DNA of 64,000 nt from Sphaerimonospora mesophila NBRC 14179 = JCM 3151. Lineage in GTDB: Bacteria > Actinomycetota > Actinomycetes > Streptosporangiales > Streptosporangiaceae. Under the pieces are notes generated by a model. It was not told where the DNA came from, did not search any database, and saw only the letters and a program-made list of their open reading frames with translations. This document shows positions 33,830 through 41,754 of this stretch, piece after piece; position 1 is the stretch's first letter; the number at the start of each line of letters is the position of its first letter. Where the stretch lies: assembly GCA_001552515.1 (NCBI GenBank), contig BCRI01000006.1, positions 1 to 64,000 on the forward strand, given 5' to 3'. The position numbers and the translations under genes are program-made.

Positions 33830-34474
33830 ATGCCCAAGCTGAGCAACCTCGTCGGGATCCTCGCGATCAGCGCCGCGCTGACCAGCGGTGCCGTCGCCCT
33901 GGGTGCCGCCGTGACCACCGCGTCCGCTGACGCGGCCACCGTTATGGGCGGCTGGGTCGGCGGTCCCGGCCCGGCCCCGTACGGCAACTGGAACAACAAC
34001 TGGAACCGCAACCGCAACAAGCAGGGACAGCGCGCCAAGGCGAAGAACAACAACAAGAACAAGAGCAAGAACAAGAACAAGACGAAGCAGTGGCAGCACG
34101 AGCGCCAGATGCAGAACCAGCACCAGTTCCTGCTGCGTGACTTCACTCTCGTCCTGACGCCGTTCCAGAAGACCGAGAGCGACTCGCGTGCTCTGCCGTA
34201 CAACTGGCAGTACGGCCAGTCGCAGGCACTGCCGTGGAACCACCAGCTGGGCACCACCAACCAGCAGAACTTCCCACGCGACAGGCAGACCTCCGCGGTT
34301 CTCCCGTCGCAGCGGCAGAACTCCGACGTGGCGCCGCTCCAGGGCCAGCGGACCGAGGCCGACCCGCGCGTGCGGACGGACAACGTGGCTCCCCAGCGCT
34401 TGAGGCAGCGGGTGGCCGGCGACGTGGATGGGCCGAACAACGACGTGGCCGCGGCTCCGGTCGCCGCCGGCTGA
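33830..34474 (+). CDS. small secreted Lys/Asn-rich protein A
   Basis: 214 residues. The signal peptide (MPKLSNLVGILAISAALTSG, ALGAAVTTASADA) is of the type shared through the island. The mature part has an Asn/Trp/Arg segment (YGNWNNNWNRNRNKQGQ), a Lys/Asn tract (KNNNKNKSKNKNKTKQW), a folded-looking block (FLLRDFTLVLTPFQKTESD) and a C-terminal block (DVAPLQGQRTEADPRVRTDN). Protein B next door shares all three blocks. Function is unknown; the composition suggests a structural or matrix role outside the cell. It does not match chaplins or rodlins. Confidence 0.8.
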   Translation: MPKLSNLVGILAISAALTSGAVALGAAVTTASADAATVMGGWVGGPGPAPYGNWNNNWNRNRNKQGQRAKAKNNNKNKSKNKNKTKQWQHERQMQNQHQFLLRDFTLVLTPFQKTESDSRALPYNWQYGQSQALPWNHQLGTTNQQNFPRDRQTSAVLPSQRQNSDVAPLQGQRTEADPRVRTDNVAPQRLRQRVAGDVDGPNNDVAAAPVAAG

Positions 34475-34797
34475 CATAGCGCCCTGACGGCCGCGCCGAT
34501 CTCGGTCTCCGGCCGGTGCTGACCGGCCGAGCGCCCGTGCTCACCGGAAGCGGTGTCCTTCCGGGCAACGTGCTCACGAGGTGAGGACGGGCGCTCTCCG
34601 AGGCCATCCGGCCAATGCCGACCGAGGCTCGGCGGGCAGGCCGCCCAGCTGCTCGGCGACGAGCAACGAACTCAGCCATTTCCCGTCGTGGCAGCACACG
34701 GCGCGGGATTCCCGGCGGTTCCGGCCGCTCTCCGATCCGAGCGGGTCGGAAAGGGCCGGCCGCCGGGCCAGACATTTTTTTCAGGAGGAAGAAACCC
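34475..34797. other. intergenic between secreted proteins A and B
   Basis: 323 GC-rich bases with a hairpin CGGCCGGT/ACCGGCCG (34510-34529) soon after gene A that may terminate it, and a T-run plus strong CAGGAGGAAG ribosome binding site just before gene B. The structured leader found before the other island genes is absent here. Confidence 0.5.
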
Positions 34798-35451
34798 ATG
34801 TCCACGATCAGGAGCGTCGGTGGCGTTCTCGCCCTCAGCACCGCGCTGACAGGTGCGGTCGTCGCGCTCAGCGCGGCGACGAGCACGGCGGCGAACGCCT
34901 CGGCGACCGTCGCGACCAACGCAGGCGTCGTCATGGGGGGTTACATTCCCCCCAAGCCGCGGGCGCGCTACTACCCGGTGAACGTGAACCGGAACTTCAA
35001 CGCGAACCGCAACAAGCAGGGCCAGGCCCAGAAGGGCAAGAGCAAGAGCAAGAACAAGAACAAGAGCAACAACAAGAACAAGAACAAGCAGTGGCAGCAC
35101 ACTCGCCAGCTCGAGACGCAGGACCAGTTCCTGATGCGTGACTTCACTCTCGTTCTCACGCCGTTCCAGAAGTCGGCGAACCACTCCGGGGCCATGCCGT
35201 GGAACACGCAGTGGTCCAACTCTTACGCGCTGCCGTTCAACAACCAGTACGAGCAGATGCAGTCCTGGAACAACCCGAACCGCAACCAGGGCACGGCCGT
35301 GCTGCCGGCGCAGCGGCAGCGCTCGGATGTCGAGCCGCTGCAGGGCCAGCGGACCGAGGCCGACCCGACCGTGCGGAACACCAACCTCCAAAACCGCCGC
35401 CCGCAGATTCAGCGGGTGGACGGGGACGCAGGGGCGCCTCTCGTCGACTGA
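34798..35451 (+). CDS. small secreted Lys/Asn-rich protein B
   Basis: 217 residues, paralogue of protein A: signal peptide MSTIRSVGGVLALSTALTGA with STAANASA at the cleavage region; Lys/Asn tract (KSKSKNKNKSNNKNKNKQW); FLMRDFTLVLTPFQKSANHS; C-terminal VEPLQGQRTEADPTVRNTN. ATG at 34798 behind CAGGAGGAAG. Unlike the other six it has no structured leader, so it is either read through from gene A or regulated differently. Confidence 0.8.
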   Translation: MSTIRSVGGVLALSTALTGAVVALSAATSTAANASATVATNAGVVMGGYIPPKPRARYYPVNVNRNFNANRNKQGQAQKGKSKSKNKNKSNNKNKNKQWQHTRQLETQDQFLMRDFTLVLTPFQKSANHSGAMPWNTQWSNSYALPFNNQYEQMQSWNNPNRNQGTAVLPAQRQRSDVEPLQGQRTEADPTVRNTNLQNRRPQIQRVDGDAGAPLVD

Positions 35452-35671
35452 CGTGGCGCGCTGGTCCGGTCTACCGGGACGCGCGACCGTGATACGTCCG
35501 CCGTCCTGTTAGCCGAACGAGATGCCGAACGAGATGCCGAACGTGCCCGTGTCCGCCGGATCCGTGGTCGTCAGGCGTGACACGGGCACTCTCGATGAAT
35601 CCCGGTCCGGTGGGAATCGACACGCGGGGGCCTGCTCGCCCCCGTGTGCCGGTCTCCCATCGCCGAATATG

Positions 35672-35786
35672 CCGGTACGGGAAGGCCCGGCGTAGGAAGG
35701 CACAGCACGGGATGGCCCGGTACGGGAAGGCCCGGCGTAGGAAGGCACAGCACGGGATGGCCCGGTACGGGAAGGCCCGGCGCAGG
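35672..35786. repeat. 45-bp tandem repeat, two full copies and a partial third
   Basis: Copies at 35672-35716 and 35717-35761 are identical; a third begins at 35762 and diverges after about 22 bases. The unit begins CCGGTACGGGAAGGCCCGGC. Identity of the copies implies a recent expansion. It is not CRISPR-like, since there are no spacers. Confidence 0.85.
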
Positions 35787-35895
35787 ACCGCACCCAGGCC
35801 GGCGCCGCCGTGCCGAGCCTCACCGCCGCGGCCGGGAACCCGCATTCCATACGCTTCGCCGCGATGACGGCGAGCTTCGCCCAAATAGATTACGT

Positions 35896-35936
35896 ACGCC
35901 ACGCGTGTCCGTCCCGGGGACGGACACGCGTGGCGT
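35896..35936. terminator. 41-bp near-perfect palindrome
   Basis: Arms of 20 bp (ACGCCACGCGTGTCCGTCCC and its complement) around a single central G. It is followed by CGCCGTTTTCG. It could be a strong terminator for readthrough from gene B, 445 bp upstream, or a protein-binding site; the arm length is well above the other terminators of the island. Confidence 0.45.
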
Positions 35937-36383
35937 CGCCGTTTTCGCCGCCTTCATGTTCCCCATCCCCCCGGCCGGTCGCCCCGCGTTTCCCCCACCC
36001 TCCGTGGTCCCGCTGCCCTCCGCGTTTTCTCCGTCTCCGCGCGTCCTCGTGTTCTCCACGCCCCCGCACGCTCTCCACTTCACCGCCCGGCCTGGCCCGC
36101 GCCACCGCGTTGCCCGCTGCCCGGGGACGGCCCTGAGGAAGATCTGAGCGCCTCGGGGAGGCATGGCGTCGATCCCCCGCCCCCGATCTCCGGCGGCCGG
36201 TCCCAGGACGGCACAGTGGCCATCGGAGGGCCACCGGAGGGCTACCGGGAGCCGCCCGCGGATGGCAGAGGGACCCGCTGTCATCCCGTCCGCCGGGACC
36301 GCCGTCAGAATCGCCCACGGCCCTCCGCCGGCTCCATTCGGTGCCCGCATGACGCCGGTACAGCTTACGGACCACCCACCCTT

Positions 36384-36610
36384 TGAATCGGACATTTCGC
36401 CACATATGTGGCATTAACGGTCGAAGACAGTTCATAAACTGATAACAGCAGACCAAAAGCATCAGATCCCCGTTTGTGTCGCGACTGGCCAGGAAATCAA
36501 CAAAGCGCAGGAAGATGGTCCGATCGGGGGCCATGGAGACATTTCTCCGCAATAACGAGAAATGTCATGCAGATTATGGGGCAATCGAATCCTGTCAAGG
36601 AGGACACGCA
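36384..36610 (+). promoter_or_regulatory. structured leader of secreted protein C
   Basis: Same element order as the leader before gene A. GGACATT at the start, CAAA...GTTTG segment, GGAAATCAA box, GCAGGA, stem P1 ATGGTCC/GGGCCAT (36515-36521/36528-36534), stem P2 GACATTTCTC/GAGAAATGTC (36538-36547/36557-36566), GGGGCAATC box, then TCCTGTCAAGGA (36590-36601) in which TCCT pairs with AGGA of the Shine-Dalgarno. ATG at 36611. Confidence 0.7.
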
Positions 36611-37102
36611 ATGCCCGTTCTCAAGAAGATCCTCGCTGGGCTGGCCATGAGCACCGCGATCACGGGCGGCGCCCTCGCCCTGGGTGCCGCCGCCGCCAGC
36701 GCTACCACGATTCCGGCGGGCGGCGGCCTCGGCGGCCTGGGCGGCGGCCTCGGCGGCGGCCTCGGTGTGGGTGGTACCGCGATCCTCACGCCGTTGAACA
36801 ACAACAACGTCAACAACAACAACACTCCGTTCTGGAACAACAACCAGAACAACTTCTGGAACAACAACAACTGGTGGAACAACCAGAACATGTGGAACCA
36901 GAACATGTGGAACGACCGATTCAACGACAACTCCGCCTTCGGCATCGCGGCCAAGGGCGTCGCCATCGGCTTCCAGGACCGGACGAACCGGAACAACAAC
37001 TGGAACAACAACATGTGGTGGAACAACAACAACATGCTCCACAACAACAACTGGTGGAACAACAACAACAACTTCCACCGGTTCCCCGGTTTCAACGGCT
37101 GA
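36611..37102 (+). CDS. small secreted Asn/Trp-rich protein C
   Basis: 163 residues: island-type signal peptide (MPVLKKILAGLAMSTAITGG ... AAAASA), a Gly-rich stretch (GGLGGLGGGLGGGLGVGG), then Asn/Trp-rich sequence with repeated WNNQNMWNQNMWNDR and a hydrophobic block SAFGIAAKGVAIGFQDRTNR inside otherwise polar sequence, ending NNNNFHRFPGFNG. The start is the ATG with AAGGAGGACACGC upstream; the longer frame runs through the leader. It is very similar to protein D. Such Asn/Trp repeats suggest self-association outside the cell, but no family is recognised. Confidence 0.82.
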   Translation: MPVLKKILAGLAMSTAITGGALALGAAAASATTIPAGGGLGGLGGGLGGGLGVGGTAILTPLNNNNVNNNNTPFWNNNQNNFWNNNNWWNNQNMWNQNMWNDRFNDNSAFGIAAKGVAIGFQDRTNRNNNWNNNMWWNNNNMLHNNNWWNNNNNFHRFPGFNG

Positions 37103-37325
37103 TAGGGCCACCCGATCCGAAGCCGACGGCCGTCGCCGGAATCGACCTCGGGCCTGCGGCCCCGGAAAGATGAGCGTACGACCGTCTGCGATTCGGAACG
37201 AGGCTCCGGCCGACTGGATCGCGCCGGCGAGAGCGCAAGAAAATCCCGAAAATCGGCGCATGGTGTCCTGTTAGACGCCTTCGATATCGACGCGGTCGTT
37301 CGTTTGCCGCACCGCGTAGCGCAAA

Positions 37326-37355
37326 GGGCTCCAGCGGATCACTCCGCTGGAGCCC
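37326..37355 (+). terminator. terminator after secreted protein C
   Basis: GGGCTCCAGCGGA / TCCGCTGGAGCCC with a TCAC loop (13-bp stem). Its core GGCTCC(A/G)GCGG recurs in the terminators after D, F, the propeller gene and G. Confidence 0.75.
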
Positions 37356-37449
37356 TCGCTCATGGGTCCACAAATACGACCGCCGTTCTCAGGGTTCAGC
37401 ACCCGCCGACTCCCGCCACGCCCGATCGGCCACCCCGAGGCCATGAGTA

Positions 37450-37676
37450 CAAAAGGGACACTACAGACATTCCGCGCAATTATCCTCCAAGTTATCTAAA
37501 GTGGAGCAATAACTTGCTAAACACCTTAGACGCCTGTTTATTACCCGCAACGGAAGGCAATCACGATAGTGCAGAAAACAGCCCGTTCAGGGCTACTGGA
37601 ACATTTCTCCTCTTCACAAGGTGGAGAAATGACGTGCGAATCAAGGGCAATCGAATCCTGTCAAGGAGGACACGCA
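37450..37676 (+). promoter_or_regulatory. structured leader of secreted protein D
   Basis: Elements: GACATT, TATCCTCCAA, GGAGCAATAA, stem P0 AAACA/TGTTT (37519-37523/37535-37539), GGCAATCA box, TGCAG, stem P1 AGCCC/GGGCT (37580-37584/37590-37594), stem P2 CATTTCTCC/GGAGAAATG (37602-37610/37623-37631), GGGCAATC box, TCCTGTCAAGGA (37656-37667). The last 30 bases before the ATG match the leader before gene C almost exactly; the upstream half is closer to those before E and F. Confidence 0.7.
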
Positions 37677-38315
37677 ATGCCCGAACTCAAGAAGATCCTC
37701 GCTGGGCTGGCGATGAGCACGGCGATCACGGGTAGCGCCCTCGCCCTGGGCGCCACTGCGGCCAGCGCGGGCGTGATCCCGGCCCAGGGCGGCGGCTTCG
37801 GCAACTTCGGCGGCTGCGGCGGCGGCGTCATGACGGGCGGCTTCGGCGGCAGTATGGGCGGCACCGGCGGTGGCGGAGGCGGCACCGGCGGTGGCGGCGG
37901 TTTCGGCGGCCCGGGCATGGGCGGCGGCACTTTCATCATGCCGACGACGTGCTGGGGCGGCAACAACTTCGGCGGCGGCTTCGGCGGCGGCAACGGTGGC
38001 TTCGGCGGCGGCGGCAACAACAACTGCGCATTCGGCGCCGGCTTCACCACGAACTGCAACAACAACATGTTCGCCAACAACAACAACTGGTGGAACAACC
38101 AGAACTTCTGGAACCAGAACATGTGGAACGACCGATACGACGACAACTCCGCCTTCGGCATCGCGGCCAAGGGCGTCGCCATCGGCTTCCAGGACCGGAC
38201 GAACCGGAACAACAACTGGTGGAACAACAACTGGTGGAACAACAACAACATGATGAACAACAACAACTGGTGGAACAACAATAACAACAACTTCTTCAAC
38301 AACCGCGGCTTCTGA
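37677..38315 (+). CDS. small secreted Gly/Asn/Trp-rich protein D
   Basis: 212 residues, paralogue of protein C: signal peptide MPELKKILAGLAMSTAITGS, a longer Gly-rich region with scattered Cys (FGGCGG, PTTCWGG, NNNCAFGAGFTTNCNNN; four Cys), then NNNNWWNNQNFWNQNMWNDR and the same block SAFGIAAKGVAIGFQDRTNR and an Asn/Trp tail ending NNNFFNNRGF. Strong AAGGAGGACACGC ribosome binding site. The Cys are unique to D among the two and may be oxidised outside the cell. Confidence 0.82.
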   Translation: MPELKKILAGLAMSTAITGSALALGATAASAGVIPAQGGGFGNFGGCGGGVMTGGFGGSMGGTGGGGGGTGGGGGFGGPGMGGGTFIMPTTCWGGNNFGGGFGGGNGGFGGGGNNNCAFGAGFTTNCNNNMFANNNNWWNNQNFWNQNMWNDRYDDNSAFGIAAKGVAIGFQDRTNRNNNWWNNNWWNNNNMMNNNNWWNNNNNNFFNNRGF

Positions 38316-38514
38316 GATCAACCAACCGATGTCTTGTGGGCTTCCGGGCTCGACCGCGGATGGACCCGCGCGAAAGGCTGCGGAAGGCATGGTCAGCGCG
38401 AGGCGCCGGCAGGATTCACTACGCCGGCGAAAGTGCAGGAGAATCCCGATCAGCGGCGTACGGTGAAGTGACAGACGCCTCCGGTACAGGCTCGGCTTCC
38501 GGTACCGCGCCGCA

Positions 38515-38550
38515 AAAGGGCTCCGGCGGGATCATCCGCCGGAGCCCTTT
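38515..38550 (+). terminator. terminator after secreted protein D
   Basis: AAAGGGCTCCGGCGG / CCGCCGGAGCCCTTT, a 15-bp stem with a 6-nt loop. Shares its core with the other island terminators. Confidence 0.8.
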
Positions 38551-38635
38551 GCCTTTGTCCGAATCGGCCTGCCGGGCCTCCTCCCGCCCCAGTCCGGAAT
38601 GGCAGGGGGCCTCATGGCCAAGATGACGATTCGGA

Positions 38636-38841
38636 CAATACGGTCATTCTGGGCGTACATCCTCTAAATTATACATACCGGAGCAATAAGTCATCAAACG
38701 GCTTAGATGCCCGTTTATGCCCTCACAAGACAGGCAATCAATATGTCGCACGATAAGGCACCCAAAAGACCAGCGTTCACATTTCCAAAGTTAGCGGAAA
38801 TATCGAACGCTGGGCAATCAATCCTTCAAGGAGGGAACGCC
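38636..38841 (+). promoter_or_regulatory. structured leader of secreted protein E
   Basis: GGACAATACGGTCATT start, ATCCTCTAAATTATACAT, GGAGCAATAAGTC, stem P0 AAACGG/CCGTTT (38696-38701/38711-38716), GGCAATCAAT box, then an extended P2: CCAGCGTTC/GAACGCTGG (38770-38778/38805-38813) enclosing ATTTCC/GGAAAT (38781-38786/38796-38801), second GGGCAATCAAT box, TCCTTCAAGGA (38822-38832). No clear P1 stem is present here. Confidence 0.7.
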
Positions 38842-39186
38842 ATGCCCACATTCCGTGACGTCATCACAGGTCTGACAATCGGCACCACGCTCGCCGGCGG
38901 GATCGTCGCCCTGGGCGCCATCGCAAGCACCACCGCGGCCAACGCCACCGTCGTCCAGGGGCAGTTCGACGACGGCGACGGGCTCCTCGGCTTCGCCAGG
39001 CGGGACGGCAACCGCCGCGATCTCCGCACCATCGAGGACCTCATCCTCTTGCGGAACCTCAACGTGAACACGGCGGCCGGCCTGACACCCGTAAGGCGCG
39101 TCGACGAGAACGCCGTCAACATCATCAACAGCTTCAATCGGCAGTTCGTCCCGCAGCGTCTGAGGGAGCGGAACCAGGAGGACTGA
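38842..39186 (+). CDS. small secreted protein E
   Basis: 114 residues: signal peptide MPTFRDVITGLTIGTTLAGG...ASTTAANA, then a short acidic/Gly stretch (VVQGQFDDGDGLLGFARRDG) and a helical Arg/Asn-rich domain ending NIINSFNRQFVPQRLRERNQ. Paralogue of protein F (shared SFNRQ...LQRLR(E/Q)RN end). The ATG has AAGGAGGGAACGCC upstream. Function unknown. Confidence 0.8.
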   Translation: MPTFRDVITGLTIGTTLAGGIVALGAIASTTAANATVVQGQFDDGDGLLGFARRDGNRRDLRTIEDLILLRNLNVNTAAGLTPVRRVDENAVNIINSFNRQFVPQRLRERNQED

Positions 39187-39264
39187 GCTCCTCCGATGGG
39201 AGCCACGCGTCCGGGCGACCCTGCCGGCAGCGGAAACGACGCCGCGAATTCTCCACTTTCTCGG

Positions 39265-39476
39265 ATAAAGCGGACATTCGACGCAAATATCCTCTAAACG
39301 ATCTATAGTGGAGCAATAAGTCGCCAAATGGCTCGGATGCTCGTTTATCGCTCGGCGAGTCAGGAAATCAAAATAATGCAGGAGATGACCGCACATCTGG
39401 TCATCACTTCACATTTCCTAATGTTCTAGGAAATGTCAACGATTCGGGGCAATTGATCCTTCAAGGAGGAAACACG
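39265..39476 (+). promoter_or_regulatory. structured leader of secreted protein F
   Basis: GGACATTCGACGCAAATATCC, GATCTATAGTGGAGCAATAA, stem P0 AAATGG/TCGTTT with G-T pairs (39326-39331/39341-39346), GGAAATCAA box, ATGCAGGA, stem P1 GATGACC/GGTCATC (39384-39390/39399-39405), stem P2 ACATTTCCTA/TAGGAAATGT (39411-39420/39427-39436), GGGGCAATTGA box, TCCTTCAAGGA (39457-39467). The clearest example of all elements. Confidence 0.75.
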
Positions 39477-39833
39477 ATGCCCACATACCGTGACATCATC
39501 GCTGGTCTGACGATCGGGGCAGCGCTCGCCGGCGGAGCTGTCGGCCTGGGCGTCGTCACGAGCGCCACGGCCGCCAACGCCGCCGTCGTCCAAGGCGGTT
39601 TCGGCGGTGACGGTTTCATCGACGGCGCGTTCGTCGACGGTGTCGACGGGGGGTTTGTCGATGGCCGCTTCGCCAGGGACAGGCTGCGCAGGGAGTTCGT
39701 GAGGGCGCTGTTCGCGGACGGCGGCAACCGCAACAACGACAACAGCATCAACGTCTTCGACAGCTTCAACCGCCAGACCGCCCTGCAGCGTCTCAGGCAG
39801 CGGAACAACGAGCGGCGCGGCCCGCTCATCTGA
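39477..39833 (+). CDS. small secreted protein F
   Basis: 118 residues: signal peptide MPTYRDIIAGLTIGAALAGG ... TAANA, then VVQGGFGGDGFIDGAFVDG with short Phe-Val/Ile-Asp-Gly repeats, an Arg-rich helix (FARDRLRREFVRALF) and the tail SFNRQTALQRLRQRNNERRG. Paralogue of protein E, 79 bp of leader plus spacer downstream of it. Function unknown. Confidence 0.8.
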   Translation: MPTYRDIIAGLTIGAALAGGAVGLGVVTSATAANAAVVQGGFGGDGFIDGAFVDGVDGGFVDGRFARDRLRREFVRALFADGGNRNNDNSINVFDSFNRQTALQRLRQRNNERRGPLI

Positions 39834-40605
39834 CCGGTAGAGGCGGTCACCGGCAAAAGGTGCGACTAGGTTGCCACCCGCTATCTAGGCCTCTCTGAGG
39901 CTTCGTCCGCATCGTGGGCATGAGCCCGCGTCAGATAGGAGACCAGGGCTCCGGCGAACATGTTTCGCCGGAGCCCTGCCGATTTTCATGGCCGGAGCCC
40001 TGTCGACTTTCATGGCAGTCCGGTTTCATGGCAGTCCGGCTGATCACCCCACGAACCGTGCCAGTCCGCCCGGATCTCGGTCTGACCTCCGCCACTCCTC
40101 ATCCGCACCACCCGGCCCCCACGCTCGTCCTCGAACTCCAGTGAGCGCGCTCCCCTCCCTTTCACCTCCCGGGACCACTCCCCCGCCTCCTCTCCATCAC
40201 GCGTCCCCCGACGCGGCCAGGACCGGCGGGCGACGTACGGACACGAACGGACACACCGGCGACGCCCACCTGTTCCACGGCGACACCGGAAATCACCGTG
40301 GCGGACGGGGCTTCATTCGGGCGGGGCTTCATTTCCGTGTGGATCCCGGCGGTACGGCGATATCTTCCGGTTCATTCGCAGACGTCGGAAGTATGATAAA
40401 TGCCACCCTGGACCTATTTATCTAGCCGGGTGAGGCACGACCCCGCATATACCACCTGATAGATCGAGGTTTCGCGATATAGCCAACGAACGTGCCACTC
40501 AAAAATCAAGGCATCCCTCAGGAGCGGCCAAGTCGGCGAGTTGACCCGCAGCGTCCTTCCGTACAGGACATAGAACTGGGCCAGCAATTCCGACAGGAGG
40601 TCTCA
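39834..40605. other. intergenic before the beta-propeller gene
   Basis: 772 bp without a supported gene. It holds the terminator at 39944-39978, imperfect direct repeats just after it (39968-40040: GCCGGAGCCCTG followed by TTTCATG twice, then GGCAGTCCGG twice), a C-rich stretch at 40100-40200, and an AT-rich segment at 40360-40500 that may be the promoter of the propeller gene. The structured leader of the small proteins is not found here. Confidence 0.5.
39944..39978 (+). terminator. terminator after secreted protein F
   Basis: CAGGGCTCCGGCGAA / TTCGCCGGAGCCCTG with loop CATGT: a perfect 15-bp stem. A T-rich run follows within 10 bases. Confidence 0.8.
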
Positions 40606-41754
40606 ATGCTGCTCACGCGTTGGCTCAGAAACACGGTGCGAACCAGCCGCACCGAAACCCCGGGCCAGGCCCGCGGTCGGGCATGGCGATCCCGCTTCCG
40701 CGTGTCCCTGACCGCGGCGGCCGTAGCCATCGGACTCGCACCGCTGGCGGCCCTGCCGTCGGCGTCGGCCGCCGCCGGTACCGCACAACAGGCACGGCAG
40801 GGGATCCGCCAGGTCACCTACGTGGCCAACCAAGGCTTGAACAACGTCTCGGTGATCAACACCGCCACCAACACCGTCATCACCACCATCCCCGTCGGGA
40901 CGAGCCCAACCGGTGTGGCGGCCAGCCCGGGCGGCACCCGCGTCTACGTCACCAACGCGAACGCGAACACGGTGTCGGTGATCAACACCGCGACCAACGC
41001 CGTCGTCGCGACCATCCCCGTCGGGAACACTCCCACTGACGCTGTGGTCAGCCCTGGCGGCACCCGCCTCTACGTCACCAACCTGGTCTCGAACAACGTG
41101 TCGGTGATCAACACCGCCACCAACACCGTCATCACCACCATCCCCGTCGGGAGCAGTCCCAGGGGAGTGGCCTTCACTCCTGGCGGCACCCGTGCCTACG
41201 TGGCCAACCAGGGCTCGAACACGGTGTCGGTGATCAACACCGCCACCAACGCCGTCATCACCACCATCCCCGTCGGGAACAACCCGACCGATGTGGCGGT
41301 CACCCCGGGCGGTACTCGCGTCTACGTCACCAACCAGACATCTGACAGCGTGTCGGTGATCAACACCGCGACCAACACCGTCGTCGCCACGGTCCCCGTC
41401 GGGGACGGTCCCTTCGGGGTGGCGGTCACACCCGGTGGCACCCGCGTCTACGTGGCCAATCGCAACTCCAACAATGTGTCGGTGATCAACACGGCCACCA
41501 ACGCCGTCATCACCACCATCCCCGTCGGGAACGGCCCGATCGGGGTCGCGATCACCTTGGGCGGCACCCGCGCCTACGTCACCAACCAGGTGTCGAACAC
41601 GGTGTCGGTGATCAACACCGCCACCAACACCGTCGTCACGACCGTTCCCGTCGGTGTTGCTCCCACCGGCGTGGCCGTCGCCGGCATCCGCACCGCGGCG
41701 GCCGCCCAGGCGGTACGGCGTACACGCGCCGCGATCGGCCAGGCTGAGGTCTGA
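40606..41754 (+). CDS. secreted YVTN-family seven-bladed beta-propeller protein
   Basis: 382 residues. Signal peptide at about 30-58 (RVSLTAAAVAIGLAPLAALP, SASAAA), then seven 42-residue repeats built on YVTNxxSNxVSVINTATN, V(I/V)TTIPVG and GVAVTPGGTR. This is the YVTN/NHL-like propeller seen in surface-layer and adhesion proteins. Seven blades close a propeller without extra domains; there is no wall or membrane anchor at the C-terminus, so it is probably released or held non-covalently. The ATG follows ACAGGAGGTCTCA. It sits inside the island of small secreted proteins and may act with them at the cell surface. Confidence 0.88.
   Translation: MLLTRWLRNTVRTSRTETPGQARGRAWRSRFRVSLTAAAVAIGLAPLAALPSASAAAGTAQQARQGIRQVTYVANQGLNNVSVINTATNTVITTIPVGTSPTGVAASPGGTRVYVTNANANTVSVINTATNAVVATIPVGNTPTDAVVSPGGTRLYVTNLVSNNVSVINTATNTVITTIPVGSSPRGVAFTPGGTRAYVANQGSNTVSVINTATNAVITTIPVGNNPTDVAVTPGGTRVYVTNQTSDSVSVINTATNTVVATVPVGDGPFGVAVTPGGTRVYVANRNSNNVSVINTATNAVITTIPVGNGPIGVAITLGGTRAYVTNQVSNTVSVINTATNTVVTTVPVGVAPTGVAVAGIRTAAAAQAVRRTRAAIGQAEV

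Larger units (their letters stand above)
35452..36383. other. long gene-free stretch with repeats and a palindrome
   Basis: No supported gene. It contains a 7-bp-scale direct repeat near 35515-35545 (CCGAACGAGATG twice), 45-bp tandem repeats (35672-35786), a 41-bp palindrome (35896-35936) and a C/T-rich stretch at 35940-36100. The open frames crossing it are driven by GC bias and by the 45-bp (15-codon) repeat periodicity. Confidence 0.5.

Noticed and set aside
35672-35786. CRISPR array
   Set aside because: The 45-bp copies are directly adjacent with no spacers, and no cas genes are present. The 40-bp units at 43 and 60 kb occur in both orientations with irregular gaps, also unlike CRISPR.
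35471-35902. 143-codon minus-strand frame with a 15-residue repeat (AFPYRAIPCCAFLRR)
   Set aside because: The repeat length (45 bp) is a multiple of three, so all frames stay open. There is no ribosome binding site, and the flanks are low-complexity. The DNA repeat explains it.
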